DNA of 64,000 nt from DATBGO01 sp050011895 (GTDB lineage Bacteria > Actinomycetota > Actinomycetes > Streptosporangiales > Streptosporangiaceae): the NCBI GenBank assembly GCA_050011895.1, contig JBEKIF010000024.1:16344-80343 (forward strand). The letters run 5' to 3'. Below are positions 35,709 to 44,718 of the stretch, one piece after another (within the stretch, counting starts at the first letter, position 1; every line of letters begins with the position of its first letter). The notes beneath the pieces are model-generated. The model did no database searches. It was not told where the DNA came from and worked only from the letters and a program-made list of their open reading frames with translations. A program made the translations under genes and the position numbers.

Positions 35709-37271
35709 GTGCCGCGCCACATCCTGGCGATCGACCTCGGGACCTCGGCGCTGAAGGTGGCGCTGGTCTCGGTGACCGGCGAGGTCGTCGCGTCCGAGCA
35801 GGCGGCGTGCCGGGTCGAGCTCCGCCCTGGCGGCGGCGCCGAGCAGGACCCGGAGGGCTGGTGGGCGCTGATCGCCGGGGCCGCGTCCCGGCTGCTGAGC
35901 AGCGGCGCCGTCGCGCCGGAGTCGGTCATGGCCATCTGCTGCACCGCGCAATGGTCGGGCACCGTCGCGGTGGACAAGGGCGGCGCGCCGATCCGGGATG
36001 CCATCATCTGGATGGACTCGCGCGGGGCGCCGCAGGCCCGGCGCATCACCGGCGGCCCGGTCCGGGTGCAGGGCTACGGCGTGGACAAACTGGTGCGCTG
36101 GATCCGCAAGACCGGCGGGATCCCGGCGCGCAGCGGTAAGGACCCCATCGCGCACATCCTTTGGCTGAAGCAGGAGGAGCCGGAAACCTATCGTTATGCT
36201 CATCTCTTCCTCGAACCGAAAGACTGGCTTAACCTGCGGCTCACCGGCCGGGCGGTGGCCACCTACGACTCGATCGCGCTGCACTGGCTGACCGACAACA
36301 GGAAACCGGCCGCGATCGGATACGACCCGGCGCTGCTGCGGCTCGCCGGGGTGCGGCGCTCCCAGCTGCCTGACCTGATGGCCGCGACGGACATCGTGGG
36401 GCCGCTGCTGCCCGGGCCTGCGGCGGCGCTCGGCGTTCCGGCCGGCCTGCCGGTGGTGGCCGGTACGCCCGACCTCCAGTCGGCGGCGATCGGGTCCGGT
36501 GCGACCAGGGATTTCCAGGCCCACCTGTACGTCGGCACGTCATCCTGGCTGACCTGCCACGTCCCGTTCAAGAAGACCGACATGCTGCGGAACATCGCGT
36601 CGCTGCCGTCCGCGATACCCGGCCGGTACTTCGTCGCTGACGAGCAGGAGACCGCGGGTGCGGCGCTGACCTTCCTGCGCGACCGGGTGCTGTTCGCCGG
36701 CCAGCCGCCGGCCGACGCGTACCGCGAGTTCGACCGGATGGCAGCGGCGGTCCCGCCAGGCAGCGGAGGCGTGATCTTCACGCCGTGGCTGTACGGGGAG
36801 CGGACCCCGGTGGAAGACAGGTTCGTGCGCGGCGGGTTCCACAATCTGTCGCTGTCGGCCGGCCGCGATGAGCTGGTGCGGGCGGTGCTCGAGGGGGTGG
36901 CGCTGAACTCGCGGTGGCTGCTGCGGGCGGTGGAGCGCTTCACGCGGCGGCGGCTGGAGCCGATCAGGTTCATCGGCGGCGGGGCCCGCTCCGACGTGTG
37001 GTGCCAGATCTTCGCCGACGTGCTCGGTGCGACCATCGAGCAGGTGGCCGACCCGGTGAACGCGAACGCGCGGGGGGCCGCGATGCTGGCGGCGGTGGCG
37101 CTCGGCGAGCTGACCTTCGATCAGGTCCCCGAGCGGGTCCAGGTGGCGCGGAGCTACTCGCCGGACCCGGCCGCCGCCGGGCTCTACGACGAACTGTTCG
37201 GTGAGTTCGTGGGACTTTACCGGCGCAACCGCAAGGCGCACGCCCGGCTGAACCGTGAGCGCGGCCAGTGA
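35709..37271 (+). CDS. FGGY-family carbohydrate kinase (xylulokinase-like)
   Basis: A 520-residue kinase. The N-terminal ATPase domain opens 'ILAIDLGTSALKVALVSVTG' (phosphate 1) and has 'AIIWMDSRGAPQARR' (sugar-binding W-x-D-x-R). The C-terminal domain contains 'GTPDLQSAAIGSGA' (catalytic Asp), YVGTSSW and 'RFIGGGARSDVWCQIFADVL' (adenosine loop). It phosphorylates a sugar or polyol with ATP; the sugar is not predictable. GTG 35709 follows the stop of the PLP enzyme by 2 nt, so the genes are co-translated. The pairing with an S1P-lyase-like enzyme is uncommon. Confidence 0.9.
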   Translation: MPRHILAIDLGTSALKVALVSVTGEVVASEQAACRVELRPGGGAEQDPEGWWALIAGAASRLLSSGAVAPESVMAICCTAQWSGTVAVDKGGAPIRDAIIWMDSRGAPQARRITGGPVRVQGYGVDKLVRWIRKTGGIPARSGKDPIAHILWLKQEEPETYRYAHLFLEPKDWLNLRLTGRAVATYDSIALHWLTDNRKPAAIGYDPALLRLAGVRRSQLPDLMAATDIVGPLLPGPAAALGVPAGLPVVAGTPDLQSAAIGSGATRDFQAHLYVGTSSWLTCHVPFKKTDMLRNIASLPSAIPGRYFVADEQETAGAALTFLRDRVLFAGQPPADAYREFDRMAAAVPPGSGGVIFTPWLYGERTPVEDRFVRGGFHNLSLSAGRDELVRAVLEGVALNSRWLLRAVERFTRRRLEPIRFIGGGARSDVWCQIFADVLGATIEQVADPVNANARGAAMLAAVALGELTFDQVPERVQVARSYSPDPAAAGLYDELFGEFVGLYRRNRKAHARLNRERGQ

Positions 37272-37322
37272 GGGCAGCTGACCAGGGCACCTAAGGCGCA
37301 AGCGGCCGTTACGGTAGAGCCC

Positions 37323-39149
37323 GTGCAACCGCTGGCTGACGCGCCGCTGCCGCCATTGGCGCACCCGAACGCGCGACGGCTGGCCCGCCGGGCCGCAGTC
37401 AGCCGCCCGGCCGCCCGTCAGCTCGCCGTGCTGGCTGGGTTGGTGGCGGCCGGACTGGCCGCTACCTGGCCGAGGGCCACCTACCTGATGACAGGCCAGG
37501 TGCCGGACAGGTCCGACGAGGGAACCTACATCTGGGATTTCTGGTGGGTGGCCCACCAGGTCACGCACCTTGGCAACCCGTGGTTCACCCGCGACATGGC
37601 GGCGCCGGTCGGCGCGCCGCTCGGCTTCCACGTGCTGATGCCGCTGGCGGGCTTGCTGATGACGCCCGTCACGCTGGCCGTCGGCGCAGTCTTCGCGTTC
37701 AACCTGATGTGCGTCATCATGCCCGGGCTGCTGAGCTATGCGATGTACCGCGCGGCGCGCCTGTGGGTGCCTTCCCAGCCGGCCGCGATCACGGCCGGCG
37801 CGTTATTCGGCCTGTCGGCCAATCTCGCGTGGCGGTCGATGTATCACCTGAACATCGCCGCCGGGGTGGTCTTCATCCCGGTTGCGCTGGAAGCAGCGGT
37901 CCGGCTGCGCCGCGAGCCAAGCCGCCGCCAGGCGCTGGTCCTCGGGCTGGTGCTTGGCACGTCGGAACTCGTTGATCAGGAAATGACGATCCTGGTAGTG
38001 ATCCTGACCGCCCTCGTGCTGGTGCCCTGGCTGGTGTGCCGGCCATCGGCAGCGAAGCTGGCGGCGGCGGCCCTGGCCGGGCTGGCCGGCCTGCTCCTGG
38101 CCGGCCCGCAGCTGGCCGCCATGGCCGGCCAGCTGCGGGCCGGTGATGCCACGCTCACCAGCGGGCGGCTCGTCCTCTCGTATCTCCATTACGCGGTCGG
38201 CCTGCCGCAGGTGTTCGGGCCATCGCCGCGGGTTGCCGCGTTCGGGCTGAAGAGCCTGGGAGCGGTCTTTTACAGCGGCAAGACCGGCGAGGGCCTTTCC
38301 ACGTTCGGGCTGGTCCTGACCGCCATGGCGGTATTAGGCCTGGCGGTGTCCTGGCGACGGCGCAGCAGCTGGCTCCTCATGCTGGGCTGGCTCGGCTGCG
38401 CCGCGCTGGCCCTGGGGCCCGCGCTGTGGATCGGCAGCAGGGAGTACGTGCCGTTCGCCGGGCTCATGGACGGGCGCGCGGTGTCCATGATCATGCCGTA
38501 TACCTGGTTCGTCCGGATACCGGGGCTGGGGGACTTCCGCGAGGCCTGCCGGTTCACGTTGCTCGGGATGGTGCCTGCCGCCGTCCTCGCCGGGATCGCG
38601 GTGGACTGGCTGCGGCGCCGCGCCGCGCCGCTGCTCGTCGTCGTGCTCGCGCTCGCCGTGCTGGAGGCAGGCTGGACCGGGGACCTGTCCGTCAGCCCGG
38701 CGTCGCAGCAAGTCCCGGCGGTATCGGCCAGGCTCCCCGCGCTTGACGGCCCGATTGCAGCCGACCACTCAAACTCGGTAGTGGTCGACGTCCCATACGG
38801 CCTGTGGGGCGGGTTAGGGCTGTACGGGGCCTGGCTGCGGCCCCAGGCGCTGGCGCTGGCGACCGCCGATGGCCATCCGCGGGGCGAGGCATACCTGGCC
38901 AGCGTCCCGCTGCCGACGTCCACGGGCATCAAGGAGCACCCGTTCTACGCGCGCCTCGTGGACACCCAGCGCGGGAAGCGCACCTCGGCCGCCGAACTGG
39001 CGGCCGCCCGCGCAGACGCCCGCCGGATCGGCATCGGCTGGGTGGTCGTCTGGCAGTGGACTGCCCCGGTCGTCTGGTATCTGACCCATACCGGTTTCCG
39101 GTTCGACTACACCGCGTACGGCGTCTCGGTGTACCGGCGCAGCGGTTGA
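37323..39149 (+). CDS. Polytopic membrane protein, GT-C-like
   Basis: A 608-residue protein with ~11 hydrophobic helices. After helix 1 ('AVLAGLVAAGLAATWPRATY') comes an extracytoplasmic loop 'GQVPDRSDEGTYIWDFWWVA' with acidic residues, as in GT-C sugar transferases that use polyprenyl-phosphate sugars. A C-terminal domain of ~150 residues faces outside (VVVDVPYGLWGGLGLYG). GTG 37323 start. It is 51 nt after the kinase gene, possibly the same transcript. The function is uncertain; I infer cell-envelope glycan modification. Confidence 0.65.
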   Translation: MQPLADAPLPPLAHPNARRLARRAAVSRPAARQLAVLAGLVAAGLAATWPRATYLMTGQVPDRSDEGTYIWDFWWVAHQVTHLGNPWFTRDMAAPVGAPLGFHVLMPLAGLLMTPVTLAVGAVFAFNLMCVIMPGLLSYAMYRAARLWVPSQPAAITAGALFGLSANLAWRSMYHLNIAAGVVFIPVALEAAVRLRREPSRRQALVLGLVLGTSELVDQEMTILVVILTALVLVPWLVCRPSAAKLAAAALAGLAGLLLAGPQLAAMAGQLRAGDATLTSGRLVLSYLHYAVGLPQVFGPSPRVAAFGLKSLGAVFYSGKTGEGLSTFGLVLTAMAVLGLAVSWRRRSSWLLMLGWLGCAALALGPALWIGSREYVPFAGLMDGRAVSMIMPYTWFVRIPGLGDFREACRFTLLGMVPAAVLAGIAVDWLRRRAAPLLVVVLALAVLEAGWTGDLSVSPASQQVPAVSARLPALDGPIAADHSNSVVVDVPYGLWGGLGLYGAWLRPQALALATADGHPRGEAYLASVPLPTSTGIKEHPFYARLVDTQRGKRTSAAELAAARADARRIGIGWVVVWQWTAPVVWYLTHTGFRFDYTAYGVSVYRRSG

Positions 39150-39233
39150 CGGTGCCGGGCCCGGGCCGGTCTGGGTGCGGCCTCATCGGGTCAACGCCGC
39201 CGTCACCGATAGCACCGGCAAGCGCAAGGTGAA

Positions 39234-39266
39234 GTTCACGTGTTGTTTGCCTGCATTTAACGATTC
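39234..39266 (+). promoter_or_regulatory. PHO-box-like direct repeats before pstS
   Basis: Three consecutive 11-mers, GTTCACGTGTT, GTTTGCCTGCA and TTTAACGATTC, resemble the 11-nt direct repeat units (GTTCACC-like) bound by PhoP in streptomycetes. The first is the best match. The site lies 178 nt before the pstS start in a 294-nt gap that otherwise contains no gene. Confidence 0.55.
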
Positions 39267-39443
39267 CAACCCTACGGTGGATCCGCGGCATTACACCGGA
39301 ATCACCGGAGGACCTGAGGTCACTGGCGGCGTGTTCGAATCGGGCGTTAGCATCGTCCCGATCAAGCCGAGAACCGGCTTTACACCATCAAGGCAAGCCT
39401 TATGGCGATGCCCGGTGGGTAACCCTAAAGAGGAGTATCTGAT

Positions 39444-40535
39444 ATGCAACGTGTGCGCATCCAAGGGGTGACGGCGGCGGGTGTCGCTCTTGCCGCGATG
39501 GGCTTGTCGCTCGCCGCCTGCAGTTCATCGGGCAGCAGCAGCTCATCGCCGAGCAGTTCACCCTCGTCGAGCAGCTCCGCCAAGCTCTCGGGCACGCTCA
39601 ACGGGAGCGGATCGACGTTCCAGACCACCTTCCAGGAGGCGGCCATCTCGGCCTTCAAGTCGGTCCAGCCCAACATGACGGTCAACTACGGTTCCGGCGG
39701 CTCGGGCAAGGGGCGGTCGGACCTGGCCTCGGGGGTGGTCAACTACGCGGGCTCGGACTCGCCGATTCCCTCCGCCGAGATGTCGACCTTCAAGGGCAAG
39801 ACGGTGCTCTACTTCCCCGTCGTGATCGGCCCGATCACGATGGCGTACAACCTGTCCGGTGTCAGCAGCCTGAAGCTGACGCCGACGGTCATCGCGGACA
39901 TCTTCCAGGCCAAGATCACGAACTGGGACAACTCGGCGATCGCGTCGATTAACCCCGGCGTCAAGCTGCCCAGCGAGCCGATCACCCTCGCTGTCCGCTC
40001 GGATTCGTCGGGCACGACGCAGAACTTCACGCTGTTCGTCGATGACGCCGTGCCCAGCGTGTGGAAGCTCGGCAGCAGCTCGACCATCAAGTGGCCCGCC
40101 GCCGCCCGCGGCGGCAGCGGCAACGGCGGGGTGGCGTCGATTATCAAGTCCACCCCCGGGGCCATCGGATACGTGGATTATGCTGACGCCAAGGCCTCCG
40201 GACTGACGTTCGCTTCTGTCCAGAACAAGTCCGGCGCCTACATCGCGCCCTCCCCGACGTCGGCGTCCGCGGCCGCGGCCGGGGTCACGCCCGCGGCGAA
40301 CCTCACGTTCGCCGCCGCCTGGGCGCCGGGCGCGAGCGCGTACCCGATCACCTATCAGTCGTGGGACCTGGTCTACGAGTCTCAGCCGAACGCGAACGAC
40401 GCGGCGCTGCTCAAGGCGTATATCGGCTACCTGATCGGAGCGGGCCAGGCGCTGCTGCCCGGCCTGGGCTACGCGCCGCTGCCCGCCAGCCTCGACGCGT
40501 CGGCCAAGGCGCAGCTCAGCAAGATCGGCATGTAG
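39444..40535 (+). CDS. pstS: Phosphate ABC transporter substrate-binding lipoprotein PstS
   Basis: A 363-residue lipoprotein. The signal peptide ends in a lipobox LAAC (~residues 23-26), followed by a Ser-rich linker. The mature protein has the PstS phosphate-contact segments 'GTLNGSGSTFQTTFQEAAIS', VNYAGSDSPIP, ITNWDNSAIAS and 'AVRSDSSGTTQNFTLFV'. It captures phosphate outside the membrane and hands it to PstCA. Start ATG 39444 with AGAGGAG upstream. First gene of pstSCAB, with a PHO-box-like element in its promoter, so it should be induced by phosphate starvation. Confidence 0.96.
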   Translation: MQRVRIQGVTAAGVALAAMGLSLAACSSSGSSSSSPSSSPSSSSSAKLSGTLNGSGSTFQTTFQEAAISAFKSVQPNMTVNYGSGGSGKGRSDLASGVVNYAGSDSPIPSAEMSTFKGKTVLYFPVVIGPITMAYNLSGVSSLKLTPTVIADIFQAKITNWDNSAIASINPGVKLPSEPITLAVRSDSSGTTQNFTLFVDDAVPSVWKLGSSSTIKWPAAARGGSGNGGVASIIKSTPGAIGYVDYADAKASGLTFASVQNKSGAYIAPSPTSASAAAAGVTPAANLTFAAAWAPGASAYPITYQSWDLVYESQPNANDAALLKAYIGYLIGAGQALLPGLGYAPLPASLDASAKAQLSKIGM

Positions 40536-40575
40536 TGAGTGTGGTAATGCCAACCGATCAGATCGGTTCGGCGCC

Positions 40576-41556
40576 GTGAGAACAGTGGCGCAGGCGGATC
40601 CGGCCACCCCGGCCGGATCCGCCCGCAACCTGTCAGAGCGGCGGCCGCTCGGCGACCGCGGTTTCCAGGTCCTCGCGCTCGCCTGTGGCCTGCTGGTGCT
40701 GGTGATCCTCGTCCTGATCGCCGTCTCGACCAGCCAGCAGGCCGCGTCGTGGTTCAGCACCGAGGGCCTGAAGATCTTCACGAACAACTGGGACCCCACG
40801 ACCAACGACTACGGCGCGCTGGCCTTCATATACGGCACGGCCATCACGGGGATCATCGCGGTCGTGCTGGCCGTCCCGGTCAGCATAGGCATCGCCCTGC
40901 TCCTGACCGAGGTCGTGCCGTACCGGTGGTCGCGGCCGATCGTGTACGTGATCGACCTCCTGGCGGTGGTCCCGTCGGTGGTCTGGGGCCTGTGGGGGAT
41001 CCTGGTGTTCGCGCCGTGGCTCCAGGGCATCTACACCTCGATTGCCTCGGGCGTCAAAGGCATTCCGGTGCTCGACTCCTTGTTCGGGCAGCCCGTGAGC
41101 GGGGCCTCGTTCTTCACCTGCGGCATCATCCTGGCCTTCATGATCACGCCGATCGTGACCTCACTGTCGCGCGAGGTCATCGCCACGGTGCCGGCGATCG
41201 ACAGGGAGGGCGCGTACGCGCTGGGCGCCACCCGGTTGGAGATGATCCGCGGCGCAGTCTGGCCGCACAGCCAGGGCGGCGTGGTCGGGGCGGTGCTGCT
41301 CGGCCTGGGCCGGGCGATGGGCGAGACGATCGCGGCAGCGCTAGTGATCGGCTCGTCGCCCGAGATCACGTCGCACCTGTTCGCCACCGGCTATAACATG
41401 CCCTCGGTCATCGCGAACCAGTTCGGCGAGGCCTTCGGCGTGCAGAAAGCCGGCCTGATGGGGATCGGCGTGCTCCTGTTCGCTTTGACGATCATCGTCA
41501 ACGTCATTGCCCGCGGGGTCGTGGAGCGCTCGGCTCGGCGGAAGAGGGGTGCCTGA
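40576..41556 (+). CDS. pstC: Phosphate ABC transporter permease PstC
   Basis: A 326-residue permease with six predicted helices. Typical PstC segments are 'LAFIYGTAITGIIAVVLAVP', LLAVVPSVVWGLWGI and the EAA-type loop 'EGAYALGATRLEMIRGAVWP'. It forms the membrane channel with PstA. GTG 40576, 40 nt after pstS. The stop overlaps the pstA start by one base. Confidence 0.95.
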   Translation: MRTVAQADPATPAGSARNLSERRPLGDRGFQVLALACGLLVLVILVLIAVSTSQQAASWFSTEGLKIFTNNWDPTTNDYGALAFIYGTAITGIIAVVLAVPVSIGIALLLTEVVPYRWSRPIVYVIDLLAVVPSVVWGLWGILVFAPWLQGIYTSIASGVKGIPVLDSLFGQPVSGASFFTCGIILAFMITPIVTSLSREVIATVPAIDREGAYALGATRLEMIRGAVWPHSQGGVVGAVLLGLGRAMGETIAAALVIGSSPEITSHLFATGYNMPSVIANQFGEAFGVQKAGLMGIGVLLFALTIIVNVIARGVVERSARRKRGA

Positions 41557-42449
41557 TGGCCGTCGTCGCCGGACAGGAGAAGCACGACCTGCGGGAGCCG
41601 GCGGGCTGGCGGCGCACCAGCAACCGCATCGTGACCGCACTAATGGTGCTCGCGTTCGTGCTCGTGATCATCCCGCTGGGATTCGTCCTGGTCACTGTGA
41701 TCGCCAAAGGCGCCTCGGTCATCAGCTGGTCGTTCCTGACCAGCGATATCCCGGTGCAGGTGGTGCCAGCGAACCAGGGCGGAGTCGGGCCGGCGGTGGT
41801 CGGCACGCTCGAGATCACGGCCCTGGCCACGGTTCTGGCCGTGCCGCTCGGCATACTGGGCGCGATCTACCTCAATGAGTACGGCGGCAAGAACTGGCTG
41901 GCGCGGCTCATAGGGTTCTTCAGCGACGTGATGACGGGCGTGCCGTCGATCATCATGGGCCTGTTCATCTTCGCGATCTGGGTGCTGCACTTCGGTTTCT
42001 CGGGCCTGGCCGGCGCCTTCGCCCTGGGCTGCCTGATGCTGCCGATCGTGATCCGCTCCACCGATGAGATGCTGAAGCTGGTCCCGAACGCGCTGCGCGA
42101 AGCGAGCTACGCCGTGGGCGCCACCAAGGCCCGCGTGACGATGACCGTGGTGTTGCCGGCGGCGATCGGCGGAATCGTCAGCGGCGCGCTGCTCGCCGTC
42201 GCCCGGGCCGCGGGTGAGACGGCGCCACTGCTGTTCACCATCCTCAGCGGGACAACCACGGTAAACAAGAACGTGTTCAGCGGTGCCAACACCTCGCTGC
42301 CCTCGCAGATCTTCGCGAACGCGTCATCACCGTATCCCGGTGCGCAGGCCCGCGGCTGGGGCGCGGCGCTCACGCTCATCGCCATCTGCTTCATCCTCAT
42401 GATCATCGCCCGCTTCGTCACCGCACGATTCACCAGATATTCTCGCTAG
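41556..42449 (+). CDS. pstA: Phosphate ABC transporter permease PstA
   Basis: A 297-residue permease. 'TLEITALATVLAVPLGILGA', 'FSDVMTGVPSIIMGLFIFAI' and the ATPase-contact loop 'REASYAVGATKARVTMTVVL' match PstA. It partners with PstC. ATG overlaps the pstC stop (TGATG), giving tight coupling; pstB follows after 31 nt. Confidence 0.95.
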   Translation: MAVVAGQEKHDLREPAGWRRTSNRIVTALMVLAFVLVIIPLGFVLVTVIAKGASVISWSFLTSDIPVQVVPANQGGVGPAVVGTLEITALATVLAVPLGILGAIYLNEYGGKNWLARLIGFFSDVMTGVPSIIMGLFIFAIWVLHFGFSGLAGAFALGCLMLPIVIRSTDEMLKLVPNALREASYAVGATKARVTMTVVLPAAIGGIVSGALLAVARAAGETAPLLFTILSGTTTVNKNVFSGANTSLPSQIFANASSPYPGAQARGWGAALTLIAICFILMIIARFVTARFTRYSR

Positions 42450-42480
42450 GAATGCTCCGACAGAAAGTCGCGCTAGGAAC

Positions 42481-43356
42481 ATGATGGAACAGCCCGAGCA
42501 GAACACCGTCACCAATGTCCAGCTGCCCGAGGCGCAGCCGACGCCGCGTGCACCCGGGTCCGATACTCCGGGCGCCACTGTCTTCGACGCGGAGAAGGTC
42601 TCGTGCTACTACGGCTCGTTCCGGGCCGTCACGGACGTCTCGCTGTCCGTCTACGAGCGGGAGATCACGGCGTTCATCGGCCCGTCCGGGTGCGGCAAGA
42701 CGACGGTGCTGCGGACGCTGAACCGCATGAACGACCTCATACCGGGCGCTCGCGTCGAGGGTGACCTCCGCTACCGCGGGGCGTCGCTGTACGACAAGAG
42801 TGTGTCCCCGATTGCCGTGCGCCGGCGCATCGGGATGGTCTTCCAGAAGCCGAACCCGTTCCCGAAGTCGATCTACGACAACATCGCCTACGGGCCGCGC
42901 ATCAACGGCGAGCGCAACAAGGGCAGGCTGAACGAGATCGTCGAGAACTCGCTGCGCCAGGCCGCGCTGTGGGACGAGGTGAAGGACCGGCTGCACAAGT
43001 CGGGCCTGGGCCTGTCCGGCGGGCAGGCGCAGCGGCTGTGCATCGCCCGCACGCTCGCCGTCGAGCCGGACGTGGTCCTCATGGACGAGCCATGTTCCGC
43101 GCTCGACCCGATCGCGACGGGCGCCATCGAGGACCTGATGCGCGACATTAAGTCGCGGTACACCATCGTCATCGTCACGCACAACATGCAGCAGGCCACC
43201 CGGGTCAGCGACCGCACCGCCTTCTTCTCCGTGCTCCGCAACGAGGAGAGCGATACCCGCACGGGCGTGCTGGTCGAGTACGGCCGGACCGAGCAGATCT
43301 TCCAGGATCCGTCCGACGGTCGCACCAAGGCCTACGTCACCGGCCGGATGGGCTGA
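42481..43356 (+). CDS. pstB: Phosphate ABC transporter ATPase PstB
   Basis: A 291-residue ATPase with Walker A GPSGCGKTT, the Q-loop 'IGMVFQKPNPFPKSIYDNIA' (the PKS-I-Y-D-N signature of PstB), LSGGQAQR, Walker B VLMDEPCSALDP and the H-loop VTHNMQQA. It powers phosphate import. A ~35-residue N-terminal extension precedes the ATPase domain. In LSGGQAQR the usual Q-Q is Q-A, which is tolerated. Last gene of the pst set. Confidence 0.96.
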   Translation: MMEQPEQNTVTNVQLPEAQPTPRAPGSDTPGATVFDAEKVSCYYGSFRAVTDVSLSVYEREITAFIGPSGCGKTTVLRTLNRMNDLIPGARVEGDLRYRGASLYDKSVSPIAVRRRIGMVFQKPNPFPKSIYDNIAYGPRINGERNKGRLNEIVENSLRQAALWDEVKDRLHKSGLGLSGGQAQRLCIARTLAVEPDVVLMDEPCSALDPIATGAIEDLMRDIKSRYTIVIVTHNMQQATRVSDRTAFFSVLRNEESDTRTGVLVEYGRTEQIFQDPSDGRTKAYVTGRMG

Positions 43357-43432
43357 GCCGGGCGGCGGTCAGGTCCGGCTGCGCAGGGGCGCTGTAATCA
43401 GGATGAATCGGAACGGAACACCAGGAGCAGAG

Positions 43433-43888
43433 ATGCCCGGAATCATCGTCGGGGTGGACGGCTCGGACAATTCTCGTCGTGCCCTGGGCTGGGCGATACG
43501 CGAGGCTGCACAGCGCCAGCTGCCGCTGGAAGTCATGACAGTTGAACCGGACCCGGTTCGCCCGGCCACCGGGATTTACTGGGGGGTGCACCCCGAAAAC
43601 AGCTTCAAACCGGAACTCGCGCGGAAGTCCCTCCAGGAATTCGCGGATAATGTCGCGAGCGAAGTCGGCGGGACGGTGCCTGAGATCACCGTGAGCGTGG
43701 CCACGGGAGAGGTCGCGGAAGAACTTATCAAGGCCTCGCGTGACGCTGACCTGCTCGTCGTAGGGTCCCGCGGCAGCGGCGGGTTCACCAGGCTCCTGCT
43801 GGGCTCGACGAGCAGCCAGGTCACCCACCACGCGGCCTGCCCCGTCGTGGTCATCCCCGGGACTCACCAGGCCGCAGGCCCGAAGTGA
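43433..43888 (+). CDS. Universal stress protein (USP) family
   Basis: A 151-residue single-domain USP. The opening strand IIVGVDGSDNSRRALGWAI carries the nucleotide-contact Asp, and the P-loop-like motif is 'LLVVGSRGSGGFTRLLLGST' followed by SSQVTHHAACPVVVI, the G-x2-G-x9-G-(S/T) ATP-binding signature. ATG 43433 is preceded by AGGAG. It lies 76 nt after pstB and converges on phoU with a 21-nt gap, so it may be co-expressed with phosphate uptake. Role: probably nucleotide-binding stress response. Confidence 0.93.
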   Translation: MPGIIVGVDGSDNSRRALGWAIREAAQRQLPLEVMTVEPDPVRPATGIYWGVHPENSFKPELARKSLQEFADNVASEVGGTVPEITVSVATGEVAEELIKASRDADLLVVGSRGSGGFTRLLLGSTSSQVTHHAACPVVVIPGTHQAAGPK

Positions 43889-43909
43889 GGCAATGGCATC
43901 AGCCCAAAG

Positions 43910-44554
43910 CTAGTCCGGGGGCTGGGATCCGGCCAGGTAGATCACCCGGCGGGCGATGTTGACGGCGTGGGCACCAAGGCGCTCGTAGAAACGCGCCACC
44001 AGCGTCATCTCCATGGTCACCGGTATTGCCATTTGCCCGGAGGCAAGTTCGGCTACCAAGCCGGCGTGAAGGTCGTCCATGTCGTTATCAAGCTCGCTCA
44101 GCGCAACCGCGGCGGCACGGTCGCGCTGGTACCAGGAGTCCGCTGCCTGACGCCACATGATGGATGCGAGATTCCCCATTCCCTCGACGAGCCCCCGGCT
44201 GCGCGGCGAGAGGTCCTGGCTGAGGCTGTGATTGGCCCGACGGGCGATGTCCATGACCAGGTCGTGGGAGCGCTCGAGTTCGGGCACGATTCGCAGCACG
44301 GAGAGCAGGAAACGCAGGTCCGAGGCGACCGGCGCCTGTAGCGCGATCTCCCGGGTGACCAGGTTCTCGATCTCCGGGTAAAGGGCGTCGATGACCTTCT
44401 CGCGTTCGGCCAGCGTCTGGATGACGTCGTCGTTGCCGCTCAGGAGAGCGTCGGTCGCTCCGGGCAGGTCCTCAGCGACCATGGCGAACAGTTCGATGAC
44501 CTTAGCTTCGATGGCTTCCAAATCACGCTGAAACTCCTGCCGATGCTCGATCAC
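43910..44554 (-). CDS. phoU: PhoU-type phosphate signalling regulator
   Basis: A 214-residue helical protein with two PhoU repeats: N-terminal 'EHRQEFQRDLEAIEAKVIEL' and E-x3-D-x3-P-E-I-E-N-L, and 'SVLRIVPELERSHDLVMDIA' followed by a second bundle ending in 'VARFYERLGAHAVNIARRVI'. It links Pst transport activity to the PhoR/PhoP two-component system. GTG 44554 fits TAGG spacing; a TTG at 44560 is possible. It converges on the USP gene and is not in the pst operon, as is usual in actinomycetes. Confidence 0.93.
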   Translation of the reverse strand: MIEHRQEFQRDLEAIEAKVIELFAMVAEDLPGATDALLSGNDDVIQTLAEREKVIDALYPEIENLVTREIALQAPVASDLRFLLSVLRIVPELERSHDLVMDIARRANHSLSQDLSPRSRGLVEGMGNLASIMWRQAADSWYQRDRAAAVALSELDNDMDDLHAGLVAELASGQMAIPVTMEMTLVARFYERLGAHAVNIARRVIYLAGSQPPD

Positions 44555-44654
44555 AGGCAAAGCCTACGGGGCGCCGCCCCAGTTCCTCAACAGCAAGGCC
44601 TCGCCGGGGCAGGACGAGTTGTTTGCCAACTGGCGCTATCACGCCTCTGGATGC

Positions 44655-44706
44655 CGGGCGAGGCCGGCGGAGTTGACGGGCTTGGCGGAGTTGCCGGGCT
44701 TGGCGG
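44655..44706. repeat. 18-bp imperfect tandem repeat
   Basis: GGCGGAGTTGACGGGCTT and GGCGGAGTTGCCGGGCTT follow each other just downstream of the AsnA stop. Low complexity only. Confidence 0.6.
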
Positions 44707-44718
44707 AGAGGAGCCGGT

